Notes under the pieces: generated by a model | Database searches by the model: none | Told to the model about the DNA's origin: nothing | Seen by the model: only the letters and a program-made list of their open reading frames with translations | Position numbers and translations under genes: made by a program | Part shown: positions 1 through 5,633 of the stretch, piece by piece | Layout: every line of letters begins with the position of its first letter | Position numbering within the stretch: position 1 is the stretch's first letter | Assembly: GCA_002455755.1 (NCBI GenBank) | Contig: DKLL01000115.1 | Location: 45,633 to 55,760, forward strand | Direction: 5' to 3' | Length of the DNA stretch: 10,128 bases | Source: Acinetobacter sp. UBA6641 | GTDB taxonomy: Bacteria; Pseudomonadota; Gammaproteobacteria; Pseudomonadales; Moraxellaceae

Positions 1-402
1 AATCGAAATACCACGCTTTTTGACCTCATCCATCATATTTAATACAAGAATCATAGGGCGATTTAGAGCACGAACTTCGAGAACCAAGCTCAAATGTAAG
101 CTTAAATTTGTGGCATCTACAACGCATATAAAAATATCGGGTAGAATTTCACCTTTTAGCTCGCCCAAACAAACTGCCCTGGTGACTTCTTCATCTAAAC
201 TACTAGGTTTTAAACTGTAAGTTCCGGGTAAGTCCAATACTCGTATTGCATCACCAGAAGGTAATTTAAAAGAACCTTCTTTTCTTTCTACGGTAACCCC
301 AGCATAGTTGGCAACTTTTTGTCGCGTACCAGTAAGCGTATTAAATAAAGAGGTTTTTCCGCAATTTGGATTACCGACTAATGCAATGTTCTTAATCTTC
401 AT
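1..402 (-). CDS. feoB: Ferrous iron transport protein B, N-terminal G domain (partial)
   Basis: FeoB is the inner-membrane Fe(II) uptake protein with an N-terminal GTPase domain. Only the first 134 residues are in the window; the gene runs off the left edge. I read the G1/P-loop GNPNCGKT at residues 10-17, the switch I region around VANYAGVTVE with Thr37 (G2), G3 DLPG at 57-60 and G4 NMMD at 122-125, all in the FeoB order. The membrane part that carries iron would lie outside the window. The ATG at 402-400 overlaps the end of feoA by 11 bp, so the two are probably translationally coupled. No strong ribosome site is seen ahead of it, which fits coupling. Nothing suggests a broken gene within the visible part. 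Family assignment is very secure; completeness cannot be judged. Confidence 0.95.
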   Translation of the reverse strand, partial: MKIKNIALVGNPNCGKTSLFNTLTGTRQKVANYAGVTVERKEGSFKLPSGDAIRVLDLPGTYSLKPSSLDEEVTRAVCLGELKGEILPDIFICVVDATNLSLHLSLVLEVRALNRPMILVLNMMDEVKKRGISI

Positions 403-652
403 TGGATACTAACTCTACAAAAATTCTTTCAGCTTCATTCTTTCTTAATGCGAATCTTGAAGTTTCAATTTGAACTAAAACAGGATCTCCGCCAAAAACA
501 CCTTTAGCGAGTACTTGTAGAGTTTCACCCTCTCTAAAACCTAATAGTTGGAGCCGTTCCAATACGGGATCAGTGGTATGACTGTATTGATTACCTTTTT
601 TGAGATCTCTAATTTTGACGATCTGATTTTGTTTAACTTGAAATAGATTCAT
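392..652 (-). CDS. feoA: Ferrous iron transport protein A
   Basis: This 86-residue protein is a small cytoplasmic SH3-like partner of FeoB, needed for Fe(II) uptake in well-studied bacteria. The middle part, ERLQLLGFREGETLQVL followed by GGDPVLVQI and then SRFALRKNEAERI, is the standard FeoA pattern (turn-rich beta barrel with a conserved LGF-x-EG and a GDP/ALR core). Length is normal for the family. The ATG at 652 is preceded by an AAGAG ribosome site that overlaps the stop region of the upstream transporter gene, only 11 bp away. The 3' end overlaps feoB by 11 bp. It therefore sits as the middle gene of a tight transporter-feoA-feoB unit. No feoC is seen between or before them. Confidence 0.94.
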   Translation of the reverse strand: MNLFQVKQNQIVKIRDLKKGNQYSHTTDPVLERLQLLGFREGETLQVLAKGVFGGDPVLVQIETSRFALRKNEAERIFVELVSNED

Positions 653-663
653 TTTCGATACTC

Positions 664-1956
664 TTACTTCAAAGCCAAAATCTTTCGAGCACCATTAAGC
701 ACGAATAAAGAAACCAGGATGCCAATGATTAAGTCTGGGTAAGCTGATCCCGTCCACGCCACGAGTACACCGGCAAATATAACGCCCATATTTACGACAA
801 CGTCATTCGCCGAGAAAATCCAACTGGCTTTCATATGTGCGCCATCTTCTCGATGACCAGAAATAAGATATAAGCATGTCACGTTAGCTATAAGTGCGAG
901 CAGGCCAATAACAATCATGAGCGTTGATTCTGGCTCGCTTCCAAACATGAATCGTCTAATGACATCAATAATCACGATGACAGCAAGTAATAACTGAATC
1001 CAACCTGCGAAATGGGCTGCTTTCACTTGATATTTCGCAGCTTTTCCGACGGCATATAGCGCAATACCATAAACGGCTGCATCGGCAAACATATCTAGAG
1101 AATCAGCAATCAATCCTGTAGACGCAGCAATAATTCCGCTGATGAATTCTATAAAGAACAGTAGAGCATTAATGCCTAATAACAGTTTAAGTACTTTAGC
1201 TTGTCTCACAGGATCAGGTTCATTAGGTATATCGCCTGAAGAAAGCTGTGTTTCATCAAGTTTCGCCCCAAAACCCAGTCCTTCAAGTTTGGCCGTAATT
1301 TGCTGACTCCCTTCATTATGGAAGACTTTCAGTTTTCGATTGGGAAGATCAAAAGTAAGACCTTTAACTGCTTCAATATCTGCAAGAGCCATACGGACCA
1401 TTTGCTCTTCAGCAGAGCAATCCATTTTAGGAATGGTATAGGTACTTGTTTGCTTGGCCTGTTGATTGCTTATATAAGTTTCAGTCTTCACAAGCTTTGC
1501 ACCAAAACCCAAAGCTTCAAGTTTGGTAGTTATATTTTCATCTTTTTGATTATGTAGAACCTTTAAAGACCGGTTAGGTAAATCAAAGATGAGTTTTTGA
1601 ACACCATCAATTGAAGATAGCGCCATACGAACCATCTGTTCTTCCGCAGAACAATCCATTTTGGGAACTAAGTATTCACTCATGTAGTGCGAATCTTTTA
1701 AAACGTCTTCAGTGCTTAAATTTTCTTTGGGATCAGAACCACAACAGGATTGAGCGGTATCTTCACAACTGTTTGAAGTGTTACAGCAAGGAGATGAAGA
1801 TTTTTTTTCTTCCTCTTCACCACAACAGCTAGGCGTATTATCACAATTCTTTGAATTGTTTGCTTCTGCAATTGATGGATGATTTTCTTGTTGAGATTTC
1901 TTATCTTCGCATGGTGTTTCTTTACTACATCCACAACCACTCATAATTATACCCAT
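664..1956 (-). CDS. CDF-like cation transporter with Cys-rich tail and two HMA-like domains
   Basis: The predicted 430-residue membrane protein has three parts. Residues 1-75 are a hydrophilic tail with 11 cysteines, including CC pairs at 44-45, 57-58 and 71-72. Residues about 95-160 and 173-237 are two near-identical HMA-like units, each with PKMDCSAEEQMVRMAL and ending LGFGAKL. Residues about 255-427 form roughly six membrane segments of the cation diffusion facilitator type. ADSLDMFADA (284-293) gives D288 and D292 in TM2, and SANDVVVN (382-389) gives D385 and N389 in TM5. The usual C-terminal cytoplasmic CDF domain is absent: the protein stops right after the last helix. I infer metal export, with the metal unknown. 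The promoter points to heavy-metal induction. Two starts are possible, the ATG at 1956 and another at 1944 giving MSGCGCS; neither has a strong ribosome site. It precedes feoA by 11 bp. Confidence 0.82.
   Translation of the reverse strand: MGIIMSGCGCSKETPCEDKKSQQENHPSIAEANNSKNCDNTPSCCGEEEEKKSSSPCCNTSNSCEDTAQSCCGSDPKENLSTEDVLKDSHYMSEYLVPKMDCSAEEQMVRMALSSIDGVQKLIFDLPNRSLKVLHNQKDENITTKLEALGFGAKLVKTETYISNQQAKQTSTYTIPKMDCSAEEQMVRMALADIEAVKGLTFDLPNRKLKVFHNEGSQQITAKLEGLGFGAKLDETQLSSGDIPNEPDPVRQAKVLKLLLGINALLFFIEFISGIIAASTGLIADSLDMFADAAVYGIALYAVGKAAKYQVKAAHFAGWIQLLLAVIVIIDVIRRFMFGSEPESTLMIVIGLLALIANVTCLYLISGHREDGAHMKASWIFSANDVVVNMGVIFAGVLVAWTGSAYPDLIIGILVSLFVLNGARKILALK
1246..1440 (-). repeat. Second HMA-like unit of a tandem intragenic duplication
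   Basis: This is residues 173-237 of the cation transporter. It aligns without gaps to residues 95-159 at a period of 78 residues. The block PKMDCSAEEQMVRMAL is identical in both copies and FDLPNR, LKV and LGFGAKL recur. The DNA copies differ at many third positions although the proteins agree, so the duplication is old and has been held by selection. The motif keeps only one cysteine (MDCSAEEQ) where classical HMA domains have GMTCxxC. Confidence 0.85.
1477..1674 (-). repeat. First HMA-like unit of a tandem intragenic duplication
   Basis: This is residues 95-160 of the cation transporter and the partner of the copy at 1246-1440. It reads YLVPKMDCSAEEQ at its start, FDLPNRSLKV in the middle and LGFGAKL near its end, the order of elements expected for a beta-alpha-beta-beta-alpha-beta HMA fold with a one-cysteine loop. 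Confidence 0.85.
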
Positions 1957-1974
1957 TAAAAAAATTTATAAACT

Positions 1975-2003
1975 TTGAATATTAGAATCCCTATAGTTAC
2001 TAT
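1975..2003 (+). promoter_or_regulatory. Candidate promoter of the MerR-family regulator gene
   Basis: On the plus strand TTGAAT (1975-1980) and TACTAT (1998-2003) are spaced by 17 bp. Each matches the sigma70 consensus at 4/6. The downstream box lies inside the operator dyad, so the regulator would repress its own transcription while activating the divergent genes, the usual MerR arrangement. The boxes are moderate in quality, so this is a candidate only. Confidence 0.35.
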
Positions 2004-2011
2004 AGAGTCAA
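1981..2011 (-). promoter_or_regulatory. MerR-type promoter of the transporter-feoAB unit
   Basis: On the minus strand, TTGACT (2011-2006) and TCTAAT (1986-1981) are separated by 19 bp. That over-long spacer is the hallmark of promoters remodelled by MerR-family activators, and the boxes match the sigma70 consensus at 5/6 (TTGACA versus TTGACT; TATAAT versus TCTAAT). The spacer is occupied by the CTATAG-N3-CTATAG dyad. It lies 25 bp before the first possible transporter start and points toward it, away from the regulator gene. Function is inferred from layout. Confidence 0.8.
1991..2005. promoter_or_regulatory. Operator dyad for the MerR-family regulator
   Basis: The plus strand reads CTATAGTTACTATAG, two CTATAG half-sites separated by 3 bp and exactly symmetrical apart from the central base. 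It fills most of the 19-bp spacer of the minus-strand promoter, as expected for a CadR/PbrR/ZntR operator. The flanks (CC on one side, AG on the other) are only partly symmetrical. Confidence 0.8.
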
Positions 2012-2034
2012 GATTTTTTGGAAATACCAACTCA

Positions 2035-2427
2035 ATGCATTTAAAAATTGGTGAACTCTCTAAAAAAACCTCATGTTCAGTATTAACAATTAGGTTTTAT
2101 GAAAAGGAAGGTTTAATTCCGGAACCCGAAAGAACGGAAGGAAATTACCGCCTTTACGATGTAGGCTATGTTGAGCGAATTAAATTTATTTTGAATTGCC
2201 GAACTTTAAATATGAGTTTGAATGAAATTCGTCAATTACTCACCTATAAAGATAATCCCAAGAAAAATTGTTCAGATGTGAATGAATTAATTGACTTACA
2301 TGTCAGTGCTATCAGAGAAAATATAATCAAGCAACAAAAGCTTATTGAACAATTATCTGATTTAAGAGGTACTTGTGATGGTTTATGTACAATTGACCAA
2401 TGTGGAGTTCTAAAAAATCTAGCTTGA
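2035..2427 (+). CDS. MerR-family heavy-metal regulator, CadR/PbrR type
   Basis: This 130-residue DNA-binding regulator begins at the ATG at 2035 (MHLKIGELSKKT), the normal start of the family's helix-turn-helix. An upstream in-frame TTG at 1975 lies inside the promoter and adds a tail with no family counterpart, so I reject it. Residues 3-70 form the winged helix with TIRFYEKEGL (18-27) and GNYRLYD (36-42). A long dimerisation helix follows (about 80-110). Metal-ligand cysteines fit the CadR/PbrR pattern: C79 in NCSDVNELIDLHV, then C114 and C123 in the C-terminal loop. An extra C118 lies inside that loop. It would bind Cd, Pb or Zn and activate the divergent transporter unit through the dyad at 1991-2005. 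Which metal it senses cannot be read from the sequence. Confidence 0.92.
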   Translation: MHLKIGELSKKTSCSVLTIRFYEKEGLIPEPERTEGNYRLYDVGYVERIKFILNCRTLNMSLNEIRQLLTYKDNPKKNCSDVNELIDLHVSAIRENIIKQQKLIEQLSDLRGTCDGLCTIDQCGVLKNLA

Positions 2428-2568
2428 TTATCTAGACCTATGCTTTTTCAAAAACTCTGTATATCTTTACTTAAGGCTGCAAAAAGATTAAGGTGACTTA
2501 AATTTTGTGATCAGATCTTAGATAGCTTTGGTTAGCTTCCGATTGGTGTTTTAAATACAGATTTGTGT

Positions 2569-2979
2569 ATGAAGAGAAAAACATTTCTAATCCAGATATT
2601 GATACTCTTATTCACATTCCAGAATATTTGGAGTGTGGCAGAGGCTGCTTGTCTGCATGAAATGCCAAACATACCCAATTCAATACTCTCTAATCCAATC
2701 GATTTAGACGAAAAGAGTGATAGTCCTCGTCAAGCACTTTATTCCCTAGAAAACTATAAAGAAATCTATGACTATTGTCAGAAGGTTTGTTTTAACGAAA
2801 AGTGCAGTCATTTCTCAAATACAATCGTGATTCAGATTGACCCACCCGATGATCTGAAGCTTAAAGCTAATTTTGAGACCGGCATTACCCCAACTTATTT
2901 GGGAATAACTTTTTATAAATCCCCTTATCTGAATCAATTAACCCCGCCTCCCGATTTGCCCCTACTATTGGTGGGGTAG
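2569..2979 (+). CDS. Secreted CzcI-like cysteine-containing protein
   Basis: This is a 136-residue small protein just upstream of czcC. Residues 1-26 look like a Sec signal peptide: MKRK, a hydrophobic stretch, then VAEA|AC as a plausible cleavage site. The mature part starts with CLHE (C28, H30), close to the CxHE start I associate with CzcI proteins. It then has C70-x3-C74-x4-C79-S-H81, a plausible metal-binding cluster, and ends in a proline-rich PPPDLP segment, also CzcI-like. CzcI is thought to act in the periplasm in control of czc expression, but its mechanism is poorly defined. The assignment rests on position, signal peptide and end motifs, not on close similarity. I chose the ATG at 2569 because the earlier TTG at 2563 adds only two residues. 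No convincing ribosome site or promoter is visible. Composition is more AT-rich than czcCBA. Confidence 0.65.
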   Translation: MKRKTFLIQILILLFTFQNIWSVAEAACLHEMPNIPNSILSNPIDLDEKSDSPRQALYSLENYKEIYDYCQKVCFNEKCSHFSNTIVIQIDPPDDLKLKANFETGITPTYLGITFYKSPYLNQLTPPPDLPLLLVG

Positions 2980-3022
2980 TCTTATAAAAGCCCACCACTC
3001 CTAATTTCATTATGCGTGGGGC
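2941..3022 (+). promoter_or_regulatory. Overlapping alternative hairpins at the czcI-czcC junction
   Basis: Four segments can pair in alternative ways. ACCCCGCC (2941-2948) pairs with GGTGGGGT (2970-2977), 8 bp with one G-U. TGGTGGG (2969-2975) pairs with CCCACCA (2991-2997), 7 bp. CCCAC (2991-2995) pairs with GTGGG (3016-3020), just before the czcC start at 3029. The last segment is also the only G-rich ribosome-site candidate for czcC. The czcI-like stop codon (2977-2979) lies in the second segment. This could couple translation or attenuate expression. There is no clean T-run for a terminator. Confidence 0.4.
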
Positions 3023-3028
3023 ATTTTC

Positions 3029-4396
3029 ATGTCAAAAAACAAATTACATCAGGATACCTCCATCCTGAATTTATCCTGGTCAGCCTTAGGTAGCGGTATC
3101 TTGCTATCTGCAATGATCAGCTTCAGTACTTCCGTAGTCGCCAGTACTCAAGATTTAACGCTGCAGCAAGCTATTGAGCAGGTTAACCAATATCAAGCGT
3201 CCCAAAATTTCTGGGAAACGCAAAACAGCATTAATGCCACGAATCTTCAGCAAAGTAAGCTGTTTAAAAATCCTGAACTGTCAGTTGAACAAACGGGATT
3301 TGGTTCAAATAATGAAAAAGAGCTTACCATTGGCATATCACAACCCTTGGATATTTTTGGTGAGCGAAGAGCAAACCAAAAATTAGCCAGTCTCTCTACA
3401 GATAAAACAGCGCTGAAACAGAAGATTTATCAAGCACAAATTGAGCTTGCAGTGAAATATGTATGGTCACAACTGGCCATTGCTGAACTTGAAAAAAACA
3501 TTGTCAATGAACAACTTCGGGTGAGCCAAGAAAACCTTCAAGCAATCGAAAAGCGCTTTAATGCAGGCAGTATTGCCCAAGTAGATGTAAATCGCGCACG
3601 TTTAAGCCATGCTGAAAATATCCGTCTTTTTAGACAGGCAGACTTACAGGTACAAGTGGCCACCCAACAATTATCAAATTTATGGGGTACGTCTGATAAG
3701 TCATTGCAGGTAAACCTCTCTTCACAAAAGCTCTGGCCAAAATCGACTCATGAACAGGTTCAAGAATATTTAGCGGAAAACTACGTTGAGAAATATCGAG
3801 CTTTACTGGTATTAGAGTCTCAAGCAACGGTTGATCAACTAAGGGCAAAGGCACGTCCTAACCCCACTTTAAACCTAGGTGTCAACCGCACCCAATCCTT
3901 GGAAAACTCCACACAAAATCAATTAGTAGTCGGAGTCAGTGTACCGCTTAATATTTTCGATCGTCAGCAAAATGGCATAAAAATCGCGCAAGAAAAAATG
4001 AACTTATTAGAGCGTCAGAAAGAGTTTTATCTGAAGCAAAATGCGCTGCAAATAGGCACAATTTTAACCGAGTTGCAGGGTTTAGAGCTGCAATTCAAAG
4101 TCGTTGACGAGACTCAAATTCCTTTGGCGACTCAAGTTCAAAGTAAGACGCTACAAGGTTTCTTGGCAGGCAAGTTTGCTTTAACCGATGTTCAGCAAGC
4201 CACGCTTCAATTACAAGACATCCGTCTGCGTAAAGTCCAGTTGTTACGGGATGGCTGGCAAAAGGCCATTGAAGCAGAAAGTTTGAGCTTAGGCATTAGC
4301 CCAAGTGAAGTCATGTCGAAAGATGCTATTGCACAAATCAATCAAAACTTATGGCAAGACATACAGGCCATGCCTGTCATTGGTGGGGGAAATTAA
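3029..4396 (+). CDS. czcC: Outer-membrane channel of the CzcCBA efflux system
   Basis: This 455-residue TolC-like outer-membrane factor forms the exit duct of the tripartite pump. An N-terminal signal peptide is visible (hydrophobic residues about 18-35, probable cleavage near VVA at 36-38). No cysteine occurs in the protein, so it is not a lipoprotein. Two OEP repeats follow: residues about 42-230, with LTLQQAIEQ and FKNPELSVEQTGFG typical of CzcC, and about 245-430, with KARPNPTLNLGVNRTQ and VSVPLNIFDRQQNGI, the family's repeated beta-strand entry and helical barrel parts. The start ATG at 3029 is 49 bp after the czcI-like stop. GTGGGG at 3016-3021 is the only nearby ribosome site candidate and is involved in a possible hairpin. 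It ends 1 bp before czcB. The length matches intact CzcC proteins. Confidence 0.93.
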   Translation: MSKNKLHQDTSILNLSWSALGSGILLSAMISFSTSVVASTQDLTLQQAIEQVNQYQASQNFWETQNSINATNLQQSKLFKNPELSVEQTGFGSNNEKELTIGISQPLDIFGERRANQKLASLSTDKTALKQKIYQAQIELAVKYVWSQLAIAELEKNIVNEQLRVSQENLQAIEKRFNAGSIAQVDVNRARLSHAENIRLFRQADLQVQVATQQLSNLWGTSDKSLQVNLSSQKLWPKSTHEQVQEYLAENYVEKYRALLVLESQATVDQLRAKARPNPTLNLGVNRTQSLENSTQNQLVVGVSVPLNIFDRQQNGIKIAQEKMNLLERQKEFYLKQNALQIGTILTELQGLELQFKVVDETQIPLATQVQSKTLQGFLAGKFALTDVQQATLQLQDIRLRKVQLLRDGWQKAIEAESLSLGISPSEVMSKDAIAQINQNLWQDIQAMPVIGGGN

Positions 4397-4397
4397 C

Positions 4398-5633
4398 ATG
4401 TTCGATCTTAAAAACAGCTTAAAAAAACAGAGCGGAAAAATCTCTCAACCTCTACTGATTAGTTTGGTTATCGGCGCTACCGTACTCCTCAGTATTTTTT
4501 TGATCTTAACTGGTAAGAATAAATCGGAAACATCAGATGAACATGCAGAGGAAGAAAGCGGAGAAGAACATGGCGGTGAAACCGAAGAGCATGCAGAAGG
4601 TGTGAGCCTGACTGCCAAGCAACTGGTGGAACAGGGCATACAATTATCAGCGGTCGATCAAGGCCCGGTGGTTAAATTAAGTTCTTATCCTGCCAAACTG
4701 AATGTGAATACTGACCAGCAAGCGCACGTCTCACCGAGTTTTAGTGGTCATGTAGAAAATGTCTATGTAGAACTCGGTCAAAAAGTTCAGAAAGGACAGC
4801 CTTTGGCTGCGTTGCTTGTTCCTGATCTAGTTGATCAGCAGGCCAATCTTAAAATTGAACAAACCAACCTTGAACTGGCGAAACAAGACTATGATCGTGA
4901 GCGTCAGCTTTGGTCACAGGGCATTTCAGCAAAACAGGACTATCAACGTGCTTATAACAGCTATAAACGGGCACAAATTCAGGTTCAAGCGGCCCAATCA
5001 CGTTTAAGTGCATTTGGTGCAGTGAATGCCAGTAACGGACGCTATATTTTGAAAGCTCCCATTTCTGGCGTGATCAGTAAAAAGGATTTGGTTCTCGGGG
5101 AAAATGTTCAGTTAGCCGATCAACTCTTTACGATAGACCGGTTAGATCAACTCTGGCTTGAGTTTATTGTTCCAAATTCTGAAATTATGGGCTTAGCCCC
5201 GAATCAAAAGATCGAATTTAAATCCTTGCAAACAGAAAAGGTTTATCAAGCTGTTATTCAGACTTTAAATACTGAAGCGGATATTCAAACAGGTCGTCTT
5301 CAGGTGCGAGCAAAAGTTGAATCGAATGCAACCGAATTACGTCCAAACTTGATGGTGAACGTACAGTTGCAACAACGGAGTGAAAGTACCGCATTACGGG
5401 TACTTAAGTCCGCAGTTCAGAATGTCGATGGAAAAGATGTGGTTTTTGTCGCCACTCAGCATGGACAAAAAGTTGAATTCAGTCCGCAACCTGTGAAATT
5501 AGGGCAATCATCTGGGGAGAGCCAATGGATTGAAGTGGTGAGTGGGCTTAGTCAGGGACAAAAATATGCCGCTCAAGGCAGTTTTTTACTGAAATCCGAG
5601 CTGGAAAAAGGAGAGGCTTCACATGAGCACTGA
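4398..5633 (+). CDS. czcB: Periplasmic adaptor (membrane fusion protein) of CzcCBA
   Basis: This 411-residue adaptor links the CzcA pump to CzcC. A single N-terminal membrane anchor spans about 18-38. It is followed by an acidic linker (43-68) with 12 Glu/Asp and three histidines, H49, H58 and H65, each in an E-H repeat, which could bind metal. The split lipoyl domain follows (113-144 and 214-246, with KAPISGVISKKDLVLGE at 219-235) around an alpha-helical hairpin (about 145-205), then beta-barrel and membrane-proximal domains. The C-terminus GEASHEH is also typical. I chose the ATG at 4398 because a strong GGGGGA site lies 7 bp upstream. A longer reading from a GTG at 4305 would run inside czcC. 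The 3' end overlaps czcA by 11 bp. Cytoplasmic to periplasmic topology is inferred. Confidence 0.94.
   Translation: MFDLKNSLKKQSGKISQPLLISLVIGATVLLSIFLILTGKNKSETSDEHAEEESGEEHGGETEEHAEGVSLTAKQLVEQGIQLSAVDQGPVVKLSSYPAKLNVNTDQQAHVSPSFSGHVENVYVELGQKVQKGQPLAALLVPDLVDQQANLKIEQTNLELAKQDYDRERQLWSQGISAKQDYQRAYNSYKRAQIQVQAAQSRLSAFGAVNASNGRYILKAPISGVISKKDLVLGENVQLADQLFTIDRLDQLWLEFIVPNSEIMGLAPNQKIEFKSLQTEKVYQAVIQTLNTEADIQTGRLQVRAKVESNATELRPNLMVNVQLQQRSESTALRVLKSAVQNVDGKDVVFVATQHGQKVEFSPQPVKLGQSSGESQWIEVVSGLSQGQKYAAQGSFLLKSELEKGEASHEH

Noticed and set aside
20..220. Plus-strand ORF antisense to feoB
   Set aside because: It lies opposite the FeoB G domain, which shows all its GTPase motifs; the plus-strand translation has no recognisable features.
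392..402. Matching 11-bp overlaps at feoA/feoB and czcB/czcA as a sign of shared origin
   Set aside because: The overlapping sequences differ, and an ATG-to-stop overlap of this size is common in coupled genes; treated as coincidence.
1300..1557. Plus-strand ORF opposite the HMA-like repeats
   Set aside because: Opposite strand of a clearly coding, internally duplicated region; no domain signal or ribosome site of its own.
1975..2034. N-terminal extension of the MerR-family regulator from a TTG
   Set aside because: It runs through the promoter and operator; the family's helix-turn-helix starts right after the ATG at 2035.
2428..2568. Terminator or strong promoter between the regulator and the CzcI-like gene
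   Set aside because: Only a 5-bp CTTAA/TTAAG pairing and poor -35/-10 pairs (for example TTGGTT-17-TTAAAT) were found; too weak to list.
4305..4397. N-terminal extension of CzcB from a GTG inside czcC
   Set aside because: The ATG at 4398 has a strong ribosome site and gives a normal anchor; the extension is out-of-frame czcC sequence.
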